Below the pieces are notes generated by a model, which saw nothing but the letters and a program-made list of their open reading frames with translations, was not told the origin of the DNA and searched no databases. A program made the position numbers and the translations under genes. This document shows, in pieces, positions 18,320 through 27,113 of a DNA stretch of 64,000 nucleotides. Origin of the DNA: Flagellimonas amoyensis. GTDB taxonomy: Bacteria; Bacteroidota; Bacteroidia; Flavobacteriales; Flavobacteriaceae. The number at the start of each line of letters is the position of its first letter. Positions within the stretch are counted from its first letter, which is position 1. The stretch lies in contig NZ_QBUK01000001.1 in NCBI RefSeq assembly GCF_003058265.1, positions 62,001 to 126,000 on the forward strand, read 5' to 3'.

Positions 18320-18393
18320 GTTTCAATTTACAATGAACAATTAGCAATTTACAATCATCTGATGTCTGATGTCCGACGTCTGATATTGCTAAA

Positions 18394-19728
18394 TTACGGG
18401 TTTTGGACCAAGGGCCTGAATTTTCTATCAAATTTCCAGAGCAGGGCAAATCCCCGGATCAGCATCCAGACCACAAAGGCCACCCAGATGGCATAAAAGC
18501 CCCATCCCATGAACTTACTGAAATAGAGGCAGGGCACAAACCCCAAAAAGGTTGCGGTGAGCAGCACATTCCGTAAATATTTCATTTCGCCCAACCCTTT
18601 GAACAGTCCATCGAACACAAAGGCCAACGTGTTCATGGGAAGTCCCAAAATCACTATGTAGAATATGCCGTAAAAGGTATCCAACACTAAAGTATCATTG
18701 GAAAACAGATATCCGATGGGGCGATAGAACAGAAAACCACCCATCATCAAGACCAGGCTGACCACCATCCCGTAGAGCACTATTTTTTTGGCCAGTTTCC
18801 AAAGTCCGTCATAATCGCCTGCCCCCAATAGTTTGCCGCCCATACTATTGCCTGCGGCAGCAAAGCCATCAATAAAAAATGCCGCGAACAACCATAGGTT
18901 GATGGCGATGGTGTGTGCCCCAATGAAACGATCGCCCAAGGTTGTGGCCTCACGAACGGCCAGTATCAAGGCCACATTGAGGGCAATGGCCCGCACAAAA
19001 AGGTTGAGGCTCATAAAAACCACCCGTTTCAGTTCTTTGTTAAGCGGAAAGACCAACCTCATACTGATTTCTGTCTTTTTCAGCAATAGGATGAAGGCCA
19101 AAACGGCCATGATGGCTTGGGAAATCAAACTGGCCCATGCGGCGCCTTCCAGATACATAGCGGGAATCCATCCGTCAATCCCATACACAAGGACAAAGTC
19201 GAACAAAATATTGAGACCTGCCCCCAGCATGGCGATCACCATAGGGTAAAAAGTGTTCTGCAATCCCCTGAAAATACCGAAAACCGCAAAGGTGAACAAG
19301 GTGAGCGGGAAGCCCCAGACCCGGATGGAGTAATACGAGATGCAATAGTCCAGGATTTTCCCTGAGGCGTTGAACAGTATAAAGATTTCCTCGACCACAA
19401 AAACGGTGGACAACAACACTACGATGCTGAGCAAAATGTTGAAGAAAATGGCCTGGGCGGGCAGGTTTTTCACTTCTTCCAGTTTTCCAGCACCCAAATA
19501 TTGCGAGATGATGGCCGAAATGGAGCTTCGGGTCTGTCCCAAGACCCAAATCAGCATGGATAAAAAGGAACCCACGATACCCGCGGCAGCCAAGGACTCC
19601 AAACTATCCGTTGGGATGTTGCCCACAATGGCCGTATCCGTGATGGAGAGCAGGGGTTCGGCGATGCCGGATATGGTCGCTGGGATGGCGAGGCGGTTGA
19701 TGCTCTTGAAGTTTACCTGTGTACTCAA
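18394..19728 (-). CDS. MATE family efflux transporter (DinF-like)
   Basis: 444 residues with about 12 hydrophobic segments in two similar halves. N-terminal INRLAIPATISGIAEPLLSITDTAIVG is the MATE pattern and places it in the DinF branch, whose members export cationic drugs or other solutes using Na+ or H+. The only start that covers the first helix is a TTG at 19728 (in-frame TAA lies just upstream), so a non-ATG start is used or the true start is further in. The GNAT gene ends 12 bp upstream on the same strand, suggesting one transcript. Confidence 0.9.
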   Translation of the reverse strand: MSTQVNFKSINRLAIPATISGIAEPLLSITDTAIVGNIPTDSLESLAAAGIVGSFLSMLIWVLGQTRSSISAIISQYLGAGKLEEVKNLPAQAIFFNILLSIVVLLSTVFVVEEIFILFNASGKILDYCISYYSIRVWGFPLTLFTFAVFGIFRGLQNTFYPMVIAMLGAGLNILFDFVLVYGIDGWIPAMYLEGAAWASLISQAIMAVLAFILLLKKTEISMRLVFPLNKELKRVVFMSLNLFVRAIALNVALILAVREATTLGDRFIGAHTIAINLWLFAAFFIDGFAAAGNSMGGKLLGAGDYDGLWKLAKKIVLYGMVVSLVLMMGGFLFYRPIGYLFSNDTLVLDTFYGIFYIVILGLPMNTLAFVFDGLFKGLGEMKYLRNVLLTATFLGFVPCLYFSKFMGWGFYAIWVAFVVWMLIRGFALLWKFDRKFRPLVQNP

Positions 19729-19740
19729 ATCGGATGCAAG

Positions 19741-20241
19741 TTACAGCACCAATTCGTAACAATGAAAGGGATGGAAGCTTTGTTTGGGAAAGAAGATGTC
19801 CCCCAATTTTTGATAGCCCCTTTGCTCGTAAAATCTTTGGTTTCTTTTGTTCTGTGAAAATGTGTCCAGCCGAACGGAAACAAATTGGCGGTTTTTGGAA
19901 TAGGTTTCGGCAAAATCCATCAATTGTTGCGCCAAGCCTTTGCCTTGATGGTCGGGATGTACGGAAAGCCGGTGGATGTATGTGCTGTTGCCATTTGGGG
20001 TGAGCCATTGAATGGGGCGGTATTCGTCGTCCATAAACGTGGAAACCACAATAGTGCCCAAAATGCTTCCGTTTTCCACAATAACGTAAAGTTCTTCCCG
20101 TTCCACATCATTTATGAAAGCGGCCTCGGAAGGGTAATGTTCGTTCCATTGATGGATGCCATTTTGCTCCATTTTTTGGGCGCATGCGCGGGTGATGGAT
20201 AAGATATCGGGGATTTCAGATATCTTTGCGGGTCGTATCAT
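19741..20241 (-). CDS. GNAT family N-acetyltransferase
   Basis: 166 residues. The acetyl-CoA pyrophosphate-binding motif A is clear: LSVHPDHQGKGLAQQLMDFA, preceded by a strand (STYIHRL) and followed by QFVSVRLDTFSQNKRNQRFYEQRGY, the motif B tail of GCN5-like enzymes. Acceptor (small molecule, peptide or protein N-terminus) is unknown. It begins the transcript that likely continues into the MATE gene, 12 bp away, and is divergent from the universal stress protein gene (53-bp gap). Confidence 0.88.
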   Translation of the reverse strand: MIRPAKISEIPDILSITRACAQKMEQNGIHQWNEHYPSEAAFINDVEREELYVIVENGSILGTIVVSTFMDDEYRPIQWLTPNGNSTYIHRLSVHPDHQGKGLAQQLMDFAETYSKNRQFVSVRLDTFSQNKRNQRFYEQRGYQKLGDIFFPKQSFHPFHCYELVL

Positions 20242-20294
20242 TGATTGATTTCAATTTAATTGTAAATTTAAGGTTTAATCATAATCACCAAACC

Positions 20295-21092
20295 ATGAAT
20301 AACATCCTTGTACCTATTGGAACTTCTCCTGATTCATCACAAACATTGCAATATGCGATAGACTTTGCCTCGCATTTTGGCGCCAAGATCTTTGTGATGG
20401 ATGTTTTTTCGGTCACTTCTGCGGTAGGGAGTTTGGCCAACGTAGAGGAAAAAGTGGCCAAGAGCAGCAAGGAACAATTGAAGGAGGTGATAGACAAGGT
20501 GGATACGAAAGGGATCGACATCAAGATCGCGACCTATAACGGGGACATTGTGGATGGCTTGAAGGGCATCAACAAGGAGCTTGGGATTGATTTGATCATC
20601 ATTTCCCCCAAGAGCAACGATATCCAAGAAGAGCTTTATTTGGGCAACACTTCCGGAAGAATCATCAAACAGACCGATATTCCTGCATTGATTGTTCCCA
20701 AAGGCAGCCAGTTCAGCCCCATCAAAAAAATATTGACCGCTTTTGGCTCGGGAATTTTGAAGCGAAGGAGCATTTTGAACCCTTTGATCACCATAAAGAG
20801 CAAGTTCAAGTCGGAGGTAAGCCTACTATTGGTCAAAAGACCGGGCTATTCCGAAGCCGATCTGAAGGTGAACACGGCCCTTATGGACCTGAGCAAACAA
20901 CTGACCATCACCGAGAATGCCACGACCTATTTGGGTGTCATGGAGTATTTCCAGAAAGAACATCCCGATGTGCTGTGCGTATTTAGAAGAAAGAGAGGGT
21001 TCTTCAAAAAGCTTTGGGAAAAGAACACCATTCGGAAGTCCGAGTTTTACGTGCCGATTCCCGTATTGGTCCTGAGCGTTAAAAAAGACTAA
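20295..21092 (+). CDS. Universal stress protein family
   Basis: 265 residues from the ATG at 20295; the frame is open upstream to 20226 but lacks a good start and homologues begin MNNILVPIGTS. The first ~145 residues form a UspA domain (ILVPIGTSPDSSQTLQYA). The ATP-binding GxxG(9x)G(S/T) motif is only partly kept: LGNTSGRIIKQTDIPALIVP. The second half is a degenerate repeat of the same fold. Such proteins accumulate on starvation, redox or osmotic stress in Bacteroidota; the exact role is unknown. Followed 56 bp later by tRNA-Ala. Confidence 0.85.
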   Translation: MNNILVPIGTSPDSSQTLQYAIDFASHFGAKIFVMDVFSVTSAVGSLANVEEKVAKSSKEQLKEVIDKVDTKGIDIKIATYNGDIVDGLKGINKELGIDLIIISPKSNDIQEELYLGNTSGRIIKQTDIPALIVPKGSQFSPIKKILTAFGSGILKRRSILNPLITIKSKFKSEVSLLLVKRPGYSEADLKVNTALMDLSKQLTITENATTYLGVMEYFQKEHPDVLCVFRRKRGFFKKLWEKNTIRKSEFYVPIPVLVLSVKKD

Positions 21093-21148
21093 GGAAGGCC
21101 CATAAATTTTGATACTTTTGGAAAAAGTGTTTCCTTTGCGCACGCTTT

Positions 21149-21225
<77 letters not shown>

Positions 21226-21233
21226 AAACGAAC

Positions 21234-21260
21234 AAGCACCTCAAACGGGGTGCTTTTTTT
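21234..21260 (+). terminator. Terminator of tRNA-Ala
   Basis: Stem AAGCACC (21234-21240) / GGTGCTT (21249-21255) followed by T-run to 21260. Confidence 0.85.
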
Positions 21261-21312
21261 ATGGCCGTTTGTCAAATGGGGAATAGGATTGTTCGAGTTT
21301 TTGTACTATAAA

Positions 21313-21374
21313 TTGGCTAGAGCGTTCCGAAGGCTTTCGGAAAGGCCACCAATGTCTTTTGGACGGCATTCCCC
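21313..21374 (+). pseudogene. tRNA-Ala-like remnant 1
   Basis: D-arm piece TTGGCTAGAGCG (identical to 21164-21175 of the tRNA), then palindrome TTCCGAAGGCTTTCGGAA (21325-21342) in place of the anticodon arm, then AGGCCACC as in the tRNA variable/T-arm region, then a diverged T arm and CATTCCCC. No acceptor 5' strand, so it cannot be a working tRNA. Confidence 0.6.
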
Positions 21375-21411
21375 TCTATGACGACAATCGCCTCGAACGA
21401 AGGTACTTTTT

Positions 21412-21669
21412 ATGGAATTTGTTGTCTATATTATTTTTAGTCCGTCCGTTGATCGCTACTATGTGGGCCATTGCCAAGATTTGATGGATCGATTGGAGCG
21501 GCACAATGGTGGGCGGTCAAAATATACCAAAATGGCCTGTGATTGGAAGGTGAAATGGACCGAAAGCTTTGCCACGAGAAGCGAGGCGATGGCAAGGGAA
21601 AAGGAAATAAAGGGAAAGAAGAGCCGCAAATATGTAGAGTTTTTGATTGAACAGAGCAACAGGGTCTAG
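21412..21669 (+). CDS. GIY-YIG nuclease family small protein (UPF0213/YhbQ-like)
   Basis: 85 residues, the whole GIY-YIG module: FVVYIIFSPSVDRYYVGHC (VYI...YYVG is the variant GIY-YIG pair), then DLMDRLERHN with the conserved Arg/His and FATRSEAMAREKEIKGKKSRK with the metal-binding Glu. Single-domain nucleases of this kind are common beside flavobacterial tRNA genes. The six bases at its start lie in a direct repeat, and its stop codon TAG falls within the D-arm piece of tRNA remnant 2 (21664-21737), so gene and repeat form one unit. Likely a mobile or homing-type element; no DNA-binding domain for target choice is present. Confidence 0.85.
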   Translation: MEFVVYIIFSPSVDRYYVGHCQDLMDRLERHNGGRSKYTKMACDWKVKWTESFATRSEAMAREKEIKGKKSRKYVEFLIEQSNRV

Positions 21670-21737
21670 AGCGTTCCGAAGGCTTTCGGAAAGGCCACCG
21701 GTTCTCCCGATGGTTATCGGGACGGTATTCTCCACCA
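21664..21737 (+). pseudogene. tRNA-Ala-like remnant 2
   Basis: Reads GTCTAGAGCG, palindrome TTCCGAAGGCTTTCGGAA (21674-21691), AGGCCACC, then a T arm in which the loop is replaced by TCCCGAT (21705-21711) / ATCGGGA (21716-21722), then GGTATTCTCCACCA exactly as in the real tRNA 3' end. Both anticodon and T stem-loops have been replaced by other palindromes. The 5' acceptor strand is absent. Confidence 0.65.
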
Positions 21738-21745
21738 AAACGAAC

Positions 21746-21772
21746 AAGCACCTCAAACGAGGTGCTTTTTTT
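21746..21772 (+). terminator. Repeated terminator hairpin (copy of the tRNA terminator)
   Basis: AAGCACC (21746-21752) / GGTGCTT (21761-21767) with a T-run; one base differs in the loop-side flank from the first copy. Confidence 0.75.
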
Positions 21773-21824
21773 ATGGCCGTTTGTCAAATGGGGAATAGGA
21801 TTGTTCGAGTTTTTGTACTATAAA

Positions 21825-21886
21825 TTGGCCAGAACGTTCCGAAGGCTTTCGGAAAGGCCACCAATGTTATCTAAATGGCATTCCCC
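21825..21886 (+). pseudogene. tRNA-Ala-like remnant 3
   Basis: TTGGCCAGAACG, the same palindrome TTCCGAAGGCTTTCGGAA (21837-21854), AGGCCACC and a diverged T arm ending CATTCCCC. It is the copy-2 equivalent of remnant 1, with two D-arm substitutions. Confidence 0.55.
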
Positions 21887-21961
21887 TCTATAACGACAAT
21901 CGCCTCGAACGAAGGTACTTTTTATGGAAATAGTTTTTCTTTGGCCGGACGCTATTTTAGG

Positions 21962-22477
21962 TCATTTCACCCTTTCCACGAGAATCTTGCTCAAGCCTTT
22001 GATATGCCTTCGTCCCGTTTTGAAATCGGTTGGGGTCAGGACCAATATGCTTTCCTGCATGTCCTTGATGCCTTTCCCGTCCCTTGAGGTGATCACGAAC
22101 AATTGGTCACCGGTCGGGGAATTGAATATTTCATTCCAAGAGTAGACCACTTTGTAATTATCGACGGCAACAAAGGTCAGGTAGAACTCGCTGAACCGCT
22201 TTGGACTTTCTTCTTGCAGTTCCATATCGATCAGCAATTCCTTTATCAAAACTCCCTTTAATTGTTTGGCAGTCCCACGGGGTTCCCCCATGTGGTTGGT
22301 GATCACTACATCCCCAATAGGTTTAGAAGGGTGTTTTTCAATGTCGGCCACGGTAAACCTCAGTTCTTTTTTTACCAGTCCGCTTACAACGAACTCGGTA
22401 GTCTTTTCGCTTTTTTGTCCACAAACGGATATGGAAACGACAAATACAAATAGTAAGGACAGATGTTTCAATTTCAT
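21962..22477 (-). CDS. Exported molybdopterin-oxidoreductase-like domain protein
   Basis: 171 residues with a signal peptide (LSLLFVFVVSISVCGQ). The mature part has FTVADIEKHPSKPIGDVVITNHMGEPRGTAKQLKGVLIKELL in pieces typical of the sulfite-oxidase Moco-binding fold, but shortened and without the Cys that ligates molybdenum, so cofactor binding is doubtful. A ligand-binding role in the periplasm is an inference. It starts within the last bases of the upstream PD40 gene (4-bp overlap), so the two are coupled and probably work together. Confidence 0.6.
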   Translation of the reverse strand: MKLKHLSLLFVFVVSISVCGQKSEKTTEFVVSGLVKKELRFTVADIEKHPSKPIGDVVITNHMGEPRGTAKQLKGVLIKELLIDMELQEESPKRFSEFYLTFVAVDNYKVVYSWNEIFNSPTGDQLFVITSRDGKGIKDMQESILVLTPTDFKTGRRHIKGLSKILVERVK

Positions 22478-23400
22478 TCGATTACAAATTTGGTCATGTA
22501 GATCTTGCTCAGGCCATTGTTGCTGCCATGGATGTATTCCTGGAATTCTGAAACAGAGTCAAAAGTTCTGGGCGCCAAATCGTTCCTTCTGCTGGTGAAG
22601 TACAAAAGTTGGTTTTTCTCATCATAGAACGGGCAATATTCCATGTATTTGGTGTTGATGGGCGCCCCAATGTTTTCTGCTTTTGTCCAGTTGCCATTGG
22701 CATCTTTTCTGGAGATGTAAAGATCGCCACTTCCAAGGCCCCCCTCTTCATTATATTTGGTAAATAGGAGGTAATCTTCCTTTTTCGAAATAAACGCATT
22801 GAATTCATATCCGGAACTGTTGATGTTTTCGTCCAACAAAACTGGCGTGGAATAGGTGCCATTTTCCCAGCGTGAAAAATAGATGTCATCTTTCCCCAGT
22901 CCATTGGGGGATTCCAAGGTGAAGTACAGATTGTTGTTCTCACTGAGGGTTGGGTAAAACTCGTCAAGGGTGGAGTTGACAGGAGATCCTAGGTTCTTTG
23001 GTTTTGACCATTCCTCCTCTGGGCCATTTCGTTCCACATACCAAATGTCAAAATCTTTTTTCTCTTGGGTTGAATCGTCCAAAGGCCTATCGGAAACAAA
23101 ATACAGCCGCTTTCCATCACTGGACAAGAAAGGTTCGAGATCCATATAAACATCGGAAAACGGCAACAGCTCGGGTGTTGTCCACTCTTTGTTTACCCTT
23201 TTGACACGGGCAATTTGGGATATTTCCTGAAATGGACTCTGGAGGGTTAAATAGGCCTCCTCGCCATTTTCGGAAATGCAAAAATCACGGACATTCAGGA
23301 ATTGGTTGAGTGTGCTGCTAAACTGGACAATTTCATTTTGAGCTGATATCCCATCGGACATCAAAACGAAAAGTATCCATATTCCGATTCTTTTGAGCAT
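22474..23400 (-). CDS. Exported PD40 beta-propeller protein
   Basis: 308 residues from the ATG at 23400 (MLKRIGIWILFVLMSDGISAQ is a signal peptide; the frame extends to 23439 without one). It contains at least four WD40-like PD40 blades, e.g. EPFLSSDGKRLYFVSDR, FYPTLSENNNLYFTLES, NAFISKKEDYLLFTKY and YCPFYDEKNQLLYFTSR. PD40 propellers are found in TolB-type and OmpA-linked envelope proteins; no catalytic site is seen. It overlaps the following Moco-fold gene by 4 bp. The upstream 200 bp contain no gene and should hold the promoter. Confidence 0.75.
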   Translation of the reverse strand: MLKRIGIWILFVLMSDGISAQNEIVQFSSTLNQFLNVRDFCISENGEEAYLTLQSPFQEISQIARVKRVNKEWTTPELLPFSDVYMDLEPFLSSDGKRLYFVSDRPLDDSTQEKKDFDIWYVERNGPEEEWSKPKNLGSPVNSTLDEFYPTLSENNNLYFTLESPNGLGKDDIYFSRWENGTYSTPVLLDENINSSGYEFNAFISKKEDYLLFTKYNEEGGLGSGDLYISRKDANGNWTKAENIGAPINTKYMEYCPFYDEKNQLLYFTSRRNDLAPRTFDSVSEFQEYIHGSNNGLSKIYMTKFVIE

Positions 23401-23532
23401 AATTTTAGAGTTGTTTTCCCTTGAAAGGTTGAAAATCAATGTGTCTTGTCAAATTTTATCAATCTGCAGGAGTTTCATAAATGTAGCACTTTTGGACCGT
23501 ATACCGATGTACTGTGTGCATACACTAAAATT

Positions 23533-23558
23533 AACCATCCTTTAGGATGGTTTTCTTG
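23533..23558. terminator. Hairpin before the SDR gene
   Basis: AACCATCC (23533-23540) / GGATGGTT (23545-23552) followed by TTCTT. Located in the divergent region between the PD40 and SDR genes; could end a short leader transcript or act as an attenuator. Role uncertain. Confidence 0.4.
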
Positions 23559-23602
23559 CTTTGGGCCATTTCATTTCCCAACTTTGAAATATTAAAAAAA
23601 CA

Positions 23603-24319
23603 ATGATTATGGAATTGAAAGGTAAAGTGGCCTACATCACGGGAGGCACCAAAGGAATAGGATATGGAATAGCGGAAAGTCTTCTGGCGCAGGGGATGAA
23701 AGTGGCCATTAGTGGAAGAAGCACCCAAAGTGTGGACGCAGCCATTAAGAAACTTGGCGATAAGGACCGAGTGATTGGACTTGTTTCGGATGTGTCCCGA
23801 TCAGAGGACGAGAAAAGGGCCGTGGAGGCCATTATTGCTGCGTGGGGGCAATTGGACGTGGTGATGGCCAATGCTGGTGTGGGCCACTTTGCGCCCATCG
23901 ATCAAATGTCGGAACAAGATTGGCACCAAATGATAGATATCAATCTCAGTGGGGTTTTCCACACGCTCAAAGCTTCTGTGGAGGCCCTGAAAAAATCGGA
24001 AGGGTACTATATGACCTTGGCCAGTTTGGCCGGCACCAACTTTTTTGCCAATGGGGCGGGCTATAATGCCACCAAGTTTGGTGTGGTCGGTTTCACCCAA
24101 GCGGCCATGTTGGACCTTAGACAATACAATATCAAGGTTACGACCATAATGCCCGGTTCGGTGGCGACCCATTTCAACGACCATGAGCCATCGGAAAAGG
24201 ATGCCTGGAAAATCCAGCCAGAAGACATTGGAAAACTGGTGGTGGACCTGCTGTTGATGCATCCAAGAACATTGCCTAGCAAAATTGAAGTAAGGCCAAC
24301 GCGCCCGGACCTCAAATGA
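23603..24319 (+). CDS. Short-chain dehydrogenase/reductase (SDR)
   Basis: 238 residues, classical SDR: NAD(P)-binding TGGTKGIGYG (residues ~12-21, Arg/Ser pattern in ISGRSTQS suggests NADPH), NAG motif in MANAGVGHF, and catalytic Ser (TLASLAG), Tyr and Lys (GYNATKFG, Y-x-x-x-K). The expected Y is the one in AGYNATKFGV. Substrate unknown; 3-ketoacyl reductase-like members look the same. ATGs at 23603 and 23609 are alternatives. It converges on the AddB-like gene with zero intervening bases. Confidence 0.9.
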   Translation: MIMELKGKVAYITGGTKGIGYGIAESLLAQGMKVAISGRSTQSVDAAIKKLGDKDRVIGLVSDVSRSEDEKRAVEAIIAAWGQLDVVMANAGVGHFAPIDQMSEQDWHQMIDINLSGVFHTLKASVEALKKSEGYYMTLASLAGTNFFANGAGYNATKFGVVGFTQAAMLDLRQYNIKVTTIMPGSVATHFNDHEPSEKDAWKIQPEDIGKLVVDLLLMHPRTLPSKIEVRPTRPDLK

Positions 24320-27049
24320 TCAGTCCCTCTTTTCGGTGAAAGGAATATTGGGGTCTAGAATGTCGTGTATGAGCTGATGGAGCTTCTCCTCAAAGGAAGC
24401 CAGTGTGTTTTCATCAATGAACGGAGTTTTGTCCTCCACAAAGGAGAACAGTCCCTGTCCTAGATTTTTAAAGGAATAGATACCCGCCAATAGTGGTCCC
24501 GCGGTGTGTTTTTTTCGGTACATGTGGGCGTAGCAAAGCAGCTGAAAGGCCTTGCTCTTGTCGTATTCGGTGATGAGTTCTTCCCAGTCCGTTATTTTGA
24601 CGTTCTTAGGCTCCACCTTGCCTGTTTTGTAGTCAATGATCCTAACAGTCCCATCGATTTCATCCACACGGTCCAAAGTGCCTTTGAGTACTATGGGAAA
24701 GTCCAGCCCGGGAATGTTGAGCGGCACTTCATATTTTTCCTCCAAGGCCAGTATTTTGATGTTGTGCCTTTTCAGGTTTTGCAGTTCCATGTCAATGAAA
24801 TTCTGCAGATATTTTATGATGACATTGTACACCAATAGGAACTTTCCTTTGGAAATGTCCACCCCTGCAAGGCTTTTTTGAAAGTGTTGGGACACGGTTT
24901 CTGGAATCTTGGCCTTAAGGGCCGAGACATTTTCTGAAGTCAGGACGGAATTGATCAGTGGGGTGTACAATTGTTCCAAACTGTCGTGCACGATGGTGCC
25001 GAAGGTGTTTGCGGCAATGTTTTCCTCTACTTCTTCCAGGTCATTGATTTTCAGAATGTTCCTTTTGTAGAAATCTATCGGATTCTTGATGTAATTGGTC
25101 AAAGAGGTCGGAGAAAATCCCTTTGCGGCAAAGGCCTTTAGGTCTTCCACCAACACAGTATCCTTATCGATATGCAAAAGTGGCCTGGCATCTATTTTGA
25201 TTTCCGGGGCCGCAATGGTGTGTTCCACATAGGGCTGGATGTTCGCATCCGTCAGTAATTGGGTGATGAGCCTGCTCTTTTCCCCGCCTTCCAAGACATC
25301 TGGCTCCGTGTTATAGATGATGTGCACATTCTTTGCCCGTTGTATGAGCCGATAAAAGTGATAGGTGTAAATGGCGTCCTTTTCCTTGTAGGTGGGCAGC
25401 CCATAATCCCGCTTTACATCAAAAGGAATGAAAGAATTGTTGGATTTGCCCGATGGAAGAATGCCTTCATTGACGGAGGTGATGATCACGGTTTCAAAAT
25501 CGAGGTTCCTGCTTTCCAACATCCCCATGAGCTGAAGCCCGGTAAGCGGCTCGCCAATAAAATCCAAGGTTTCTACGGATGACAACTGTTTGAAGAGATT
25601 TTTGATGGACTTCAGTTCCGCCATAAAATCCACTTTTTCCAAGTATTGCTCCAATTGATTGAAAAGGGTATGGAAGCGGTAGAGGTATTCCAGTTCCAAG
25701 GCATTTTCTTGGGATTGATAGCTATTTTTCAAGCGCTGTATGAGCATCAGGCAATGCTCTACCCATTCTTTTGGGGTAATGGATTTCTTGGGAAACAGCA
25801 GGGCCAAGAGTTCTTTGGATCCATCAAAAGCGGAAAGCATATCTGGCGACACATACAGCCAATTACCTTCTTTGATGTCCTGTGCCAATGTTTTGGCAAA
25901 ATCGGTTTCTCCGGAAGCCGAAAGGACAGAGACGTAAGGGTTGGAAATGAATTCCAGAACATTTTTATAGAACCAACCTCTTTCTGAACTGTTCAGGCAG
26001 AGTTCCAGATAGGTAAGGAAGAATGAATGCAGTACGGTTTTGTGCAATGGGTAGCCCATGGTGATGTTCACCTCACCAATCGATGGCGGAACAGCCTTGA
26101 GCATAGGGTCCAGCAAGCTTTCATCAGCGAGCACAAGGGCTGTGTTTTTTAAGGTAGTCTCCTTGTTCAAGGCCAATTCTTGGAGCAGTTGCCCCACATA
26201 TTTGGTCTGTGAGATGTTCTTGGGAACCCCGGTAATGGATATTTTTTTGGGTGACAGGAAACTGTCCTGCGTCGTTATTCGGTTTTGGTTTTTGAAATAG
26301 GGCCATTCACGCTGATAGTTTCGGATAAAAAGTCCGGCATCGTGTATGGGGTCGTTCAGGAAATAAGCGTCGATGTCCCAATAGATGTATGCATTTCCGT
26401 GTTCCAGATAATGCTGAATGATTTTGGACTCTGCATTGTTGAGGGCATTGAAACCAACAAAAATGACCGGATTGGCACTTGATGCTTTTGACTGTTCGGA
26501 CAAATTTTCAACAGCAATCCTTTGGATGAGCCCTTGATAGCCCGTTTTTTGGTTTAAAAGAGCAGAGGTGAATTTCCCATACATGCTCTCCAATTTCCCC
26601 CAAAGCTGCAGATAATTCTCAACAAGTTCCGTTTTTTCCTTTTGCAGGGACCAGTGGTTCAGTTCCTTGATGGCGGAAAGGTAGTTGAGGATGTCCTTGG
26701 CGGGAATCAGATAACCATCGATCTCATTGAAATCATGAAGAAGCGTCTGACCCCATTTGATAAAGGATGAAAAATCCTCATGTTGGTGGATGTCGGCCTC
26801 CTTATAAACGGCATATAGGTTGAACAGCAGATCCACATTGCTGGATTGTGAGAGTCCGGTGAGGTCTTCTATGAATTCCTGTATGGATAGTGTCTGTGGG
26901 CTGAACACACTTTTGGTCAGCCTTTTTGAAATGTGTTTTTTTAAGAAGGTCCCCGAACGTTTACTGGGCAGCACGAAGATGCATGAAGCAATGTCCAATT
27001 GCTTTTTCTCAAGGTCGTCCAGGACATGTTCAAGGAATGTTGTGTGCAT
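24320..27049 (-). CDS. PD-(D/E)XK nuclease family protein, AddB-like
   Basis: 909 residues. The C-terminus has the nuclease motif [13 protein letters not shown] (D and K catalytic), as in the AddB/RecB nuclease domain; the upstream part has RecC/AddB-like segments (ETVIITSVNEGILPSGK, GFSPTSLTNYIKNPIDFYKR). No Walker A is visible at the N-terminus, so ATPase activity is not expected. With the RecB-like protein at 29793-32915 it should form a double-strand-end resection complex. The two genes are separated by ompA and kbl, which is unusual; AddA and AddB are more often adjacent. A terminator of ompA lies just upstream. Confidence 0.75.
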   Translation of the reverse strand: MHTTFLEHVLDDLEKKQLDIASCIFVLPSKRSGTFLKKHISKRLTKSVFSPQTLSIQEFIEDLTGLSQSSNVDLLFNLYAVYKEADIHQHEDFSSFIKWGQTLLHDFNEIDGYLIPAKDILNYLSAIKELNHWSLQKEKTELVENYLQLWGKLESMYGKFTSALLNQKTGYQGLIQRIAVENLSEQSKASSANPVIFVGFNALNNAESKIIQHYLEHGNAYIYWDIDAYFLNDPIHDAGLFIRNYQREWPYFKNQNRITTQDSFLSPKKISITGVPKNISQTKYVGQLLQELALNKETTLKNTALVLADESLLDPMLKAVPPSIGEVNITMGYPLHKTVLHSFFLTYLELCLNSSERGWFYKNVLEFISNPYVSVLSASGETDFAKTLAQDIKEGNWLYVSPDMLSAFDGSKELLALLFPKKSITPKEWVEHCLMLIQRLKNSYQSQENALELEYLYRFHTLFNQLEQYLEKVDFMAELKSIKNLFKQLSSVETLDFIGEPLTGLQLMGMLESRNLDFETVIITSVNEGILPSGKSNNSFIPFDVKRDYGLPTYKEKDAIYTYHFYRLIQRAKNVHIIYNTEPDVLEGGEKSRLITQLLTDANIQPYVEHTIAAPEIKIDARPLLHIDKDTVLVEDLKAFAAKGFSPTSLTNYIKNPIDFYKRNILKINDLEEVEENIAANTFGTIVHDSLEQLYTPLINSVLTSENVSALKAKIPETVSQHFQKSLAGVDISKGKFLLVYNVIIKYLQNFIDMELQNLKRHNIKILALEEKYEVPLNIPGLDFPIVLKGTLDRVDEIDGTVRIIDYKTGKVEPKNVKITDWEELITEYDKSKAFQLLCYAHMYRKKHTAGPLLAGIYSFKNLGQGLFSFVEDKTPFIDENTLASFEEKLHQLIHDILDPNIPFTEKRD

Positions 27050-27061
27050 GTATAAAAATAA

Positions 27062-27088
27062 AAAAGGCTCCCGGAACGGGAGCCTTTT
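27062..27088. terminator. Terminator of ompA
   Basis: AAAAGGCTCCCG / CGGGAGCCTTTT, 12-bp perfect stem with a 3-nt loop, located 25 bp past the ompA stop; T-runs on both strands, so it may also serve the opposite strand. Confidence 0.9.
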
Positions 27089-27113
27089 GAAAAGAAAACT
27101 TTAGGTTTCCTTA

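Larger units (their letters stand above)
21724..21929 (+). repeat. 206-bp direct repeat, copy 2
   Basis: Same length as copy 1 at 21212-21417, offset 512 bp. After it there is no second GIY-YIG gene; the sequence runs into the 3' side of the convergent gene at 21962. Confidence 0.9.

Noticed and set aside
18320..18393. GATGTCTGATGTCCGACGTCTGAT-like short tandem copies (broken here as GATGTCT, GATGTCC, GACGTCT)
   Set aside because: Common flavobacterial intergenic sequence, also near 37320-37350; too short to call a CRISPR or functional repeat.
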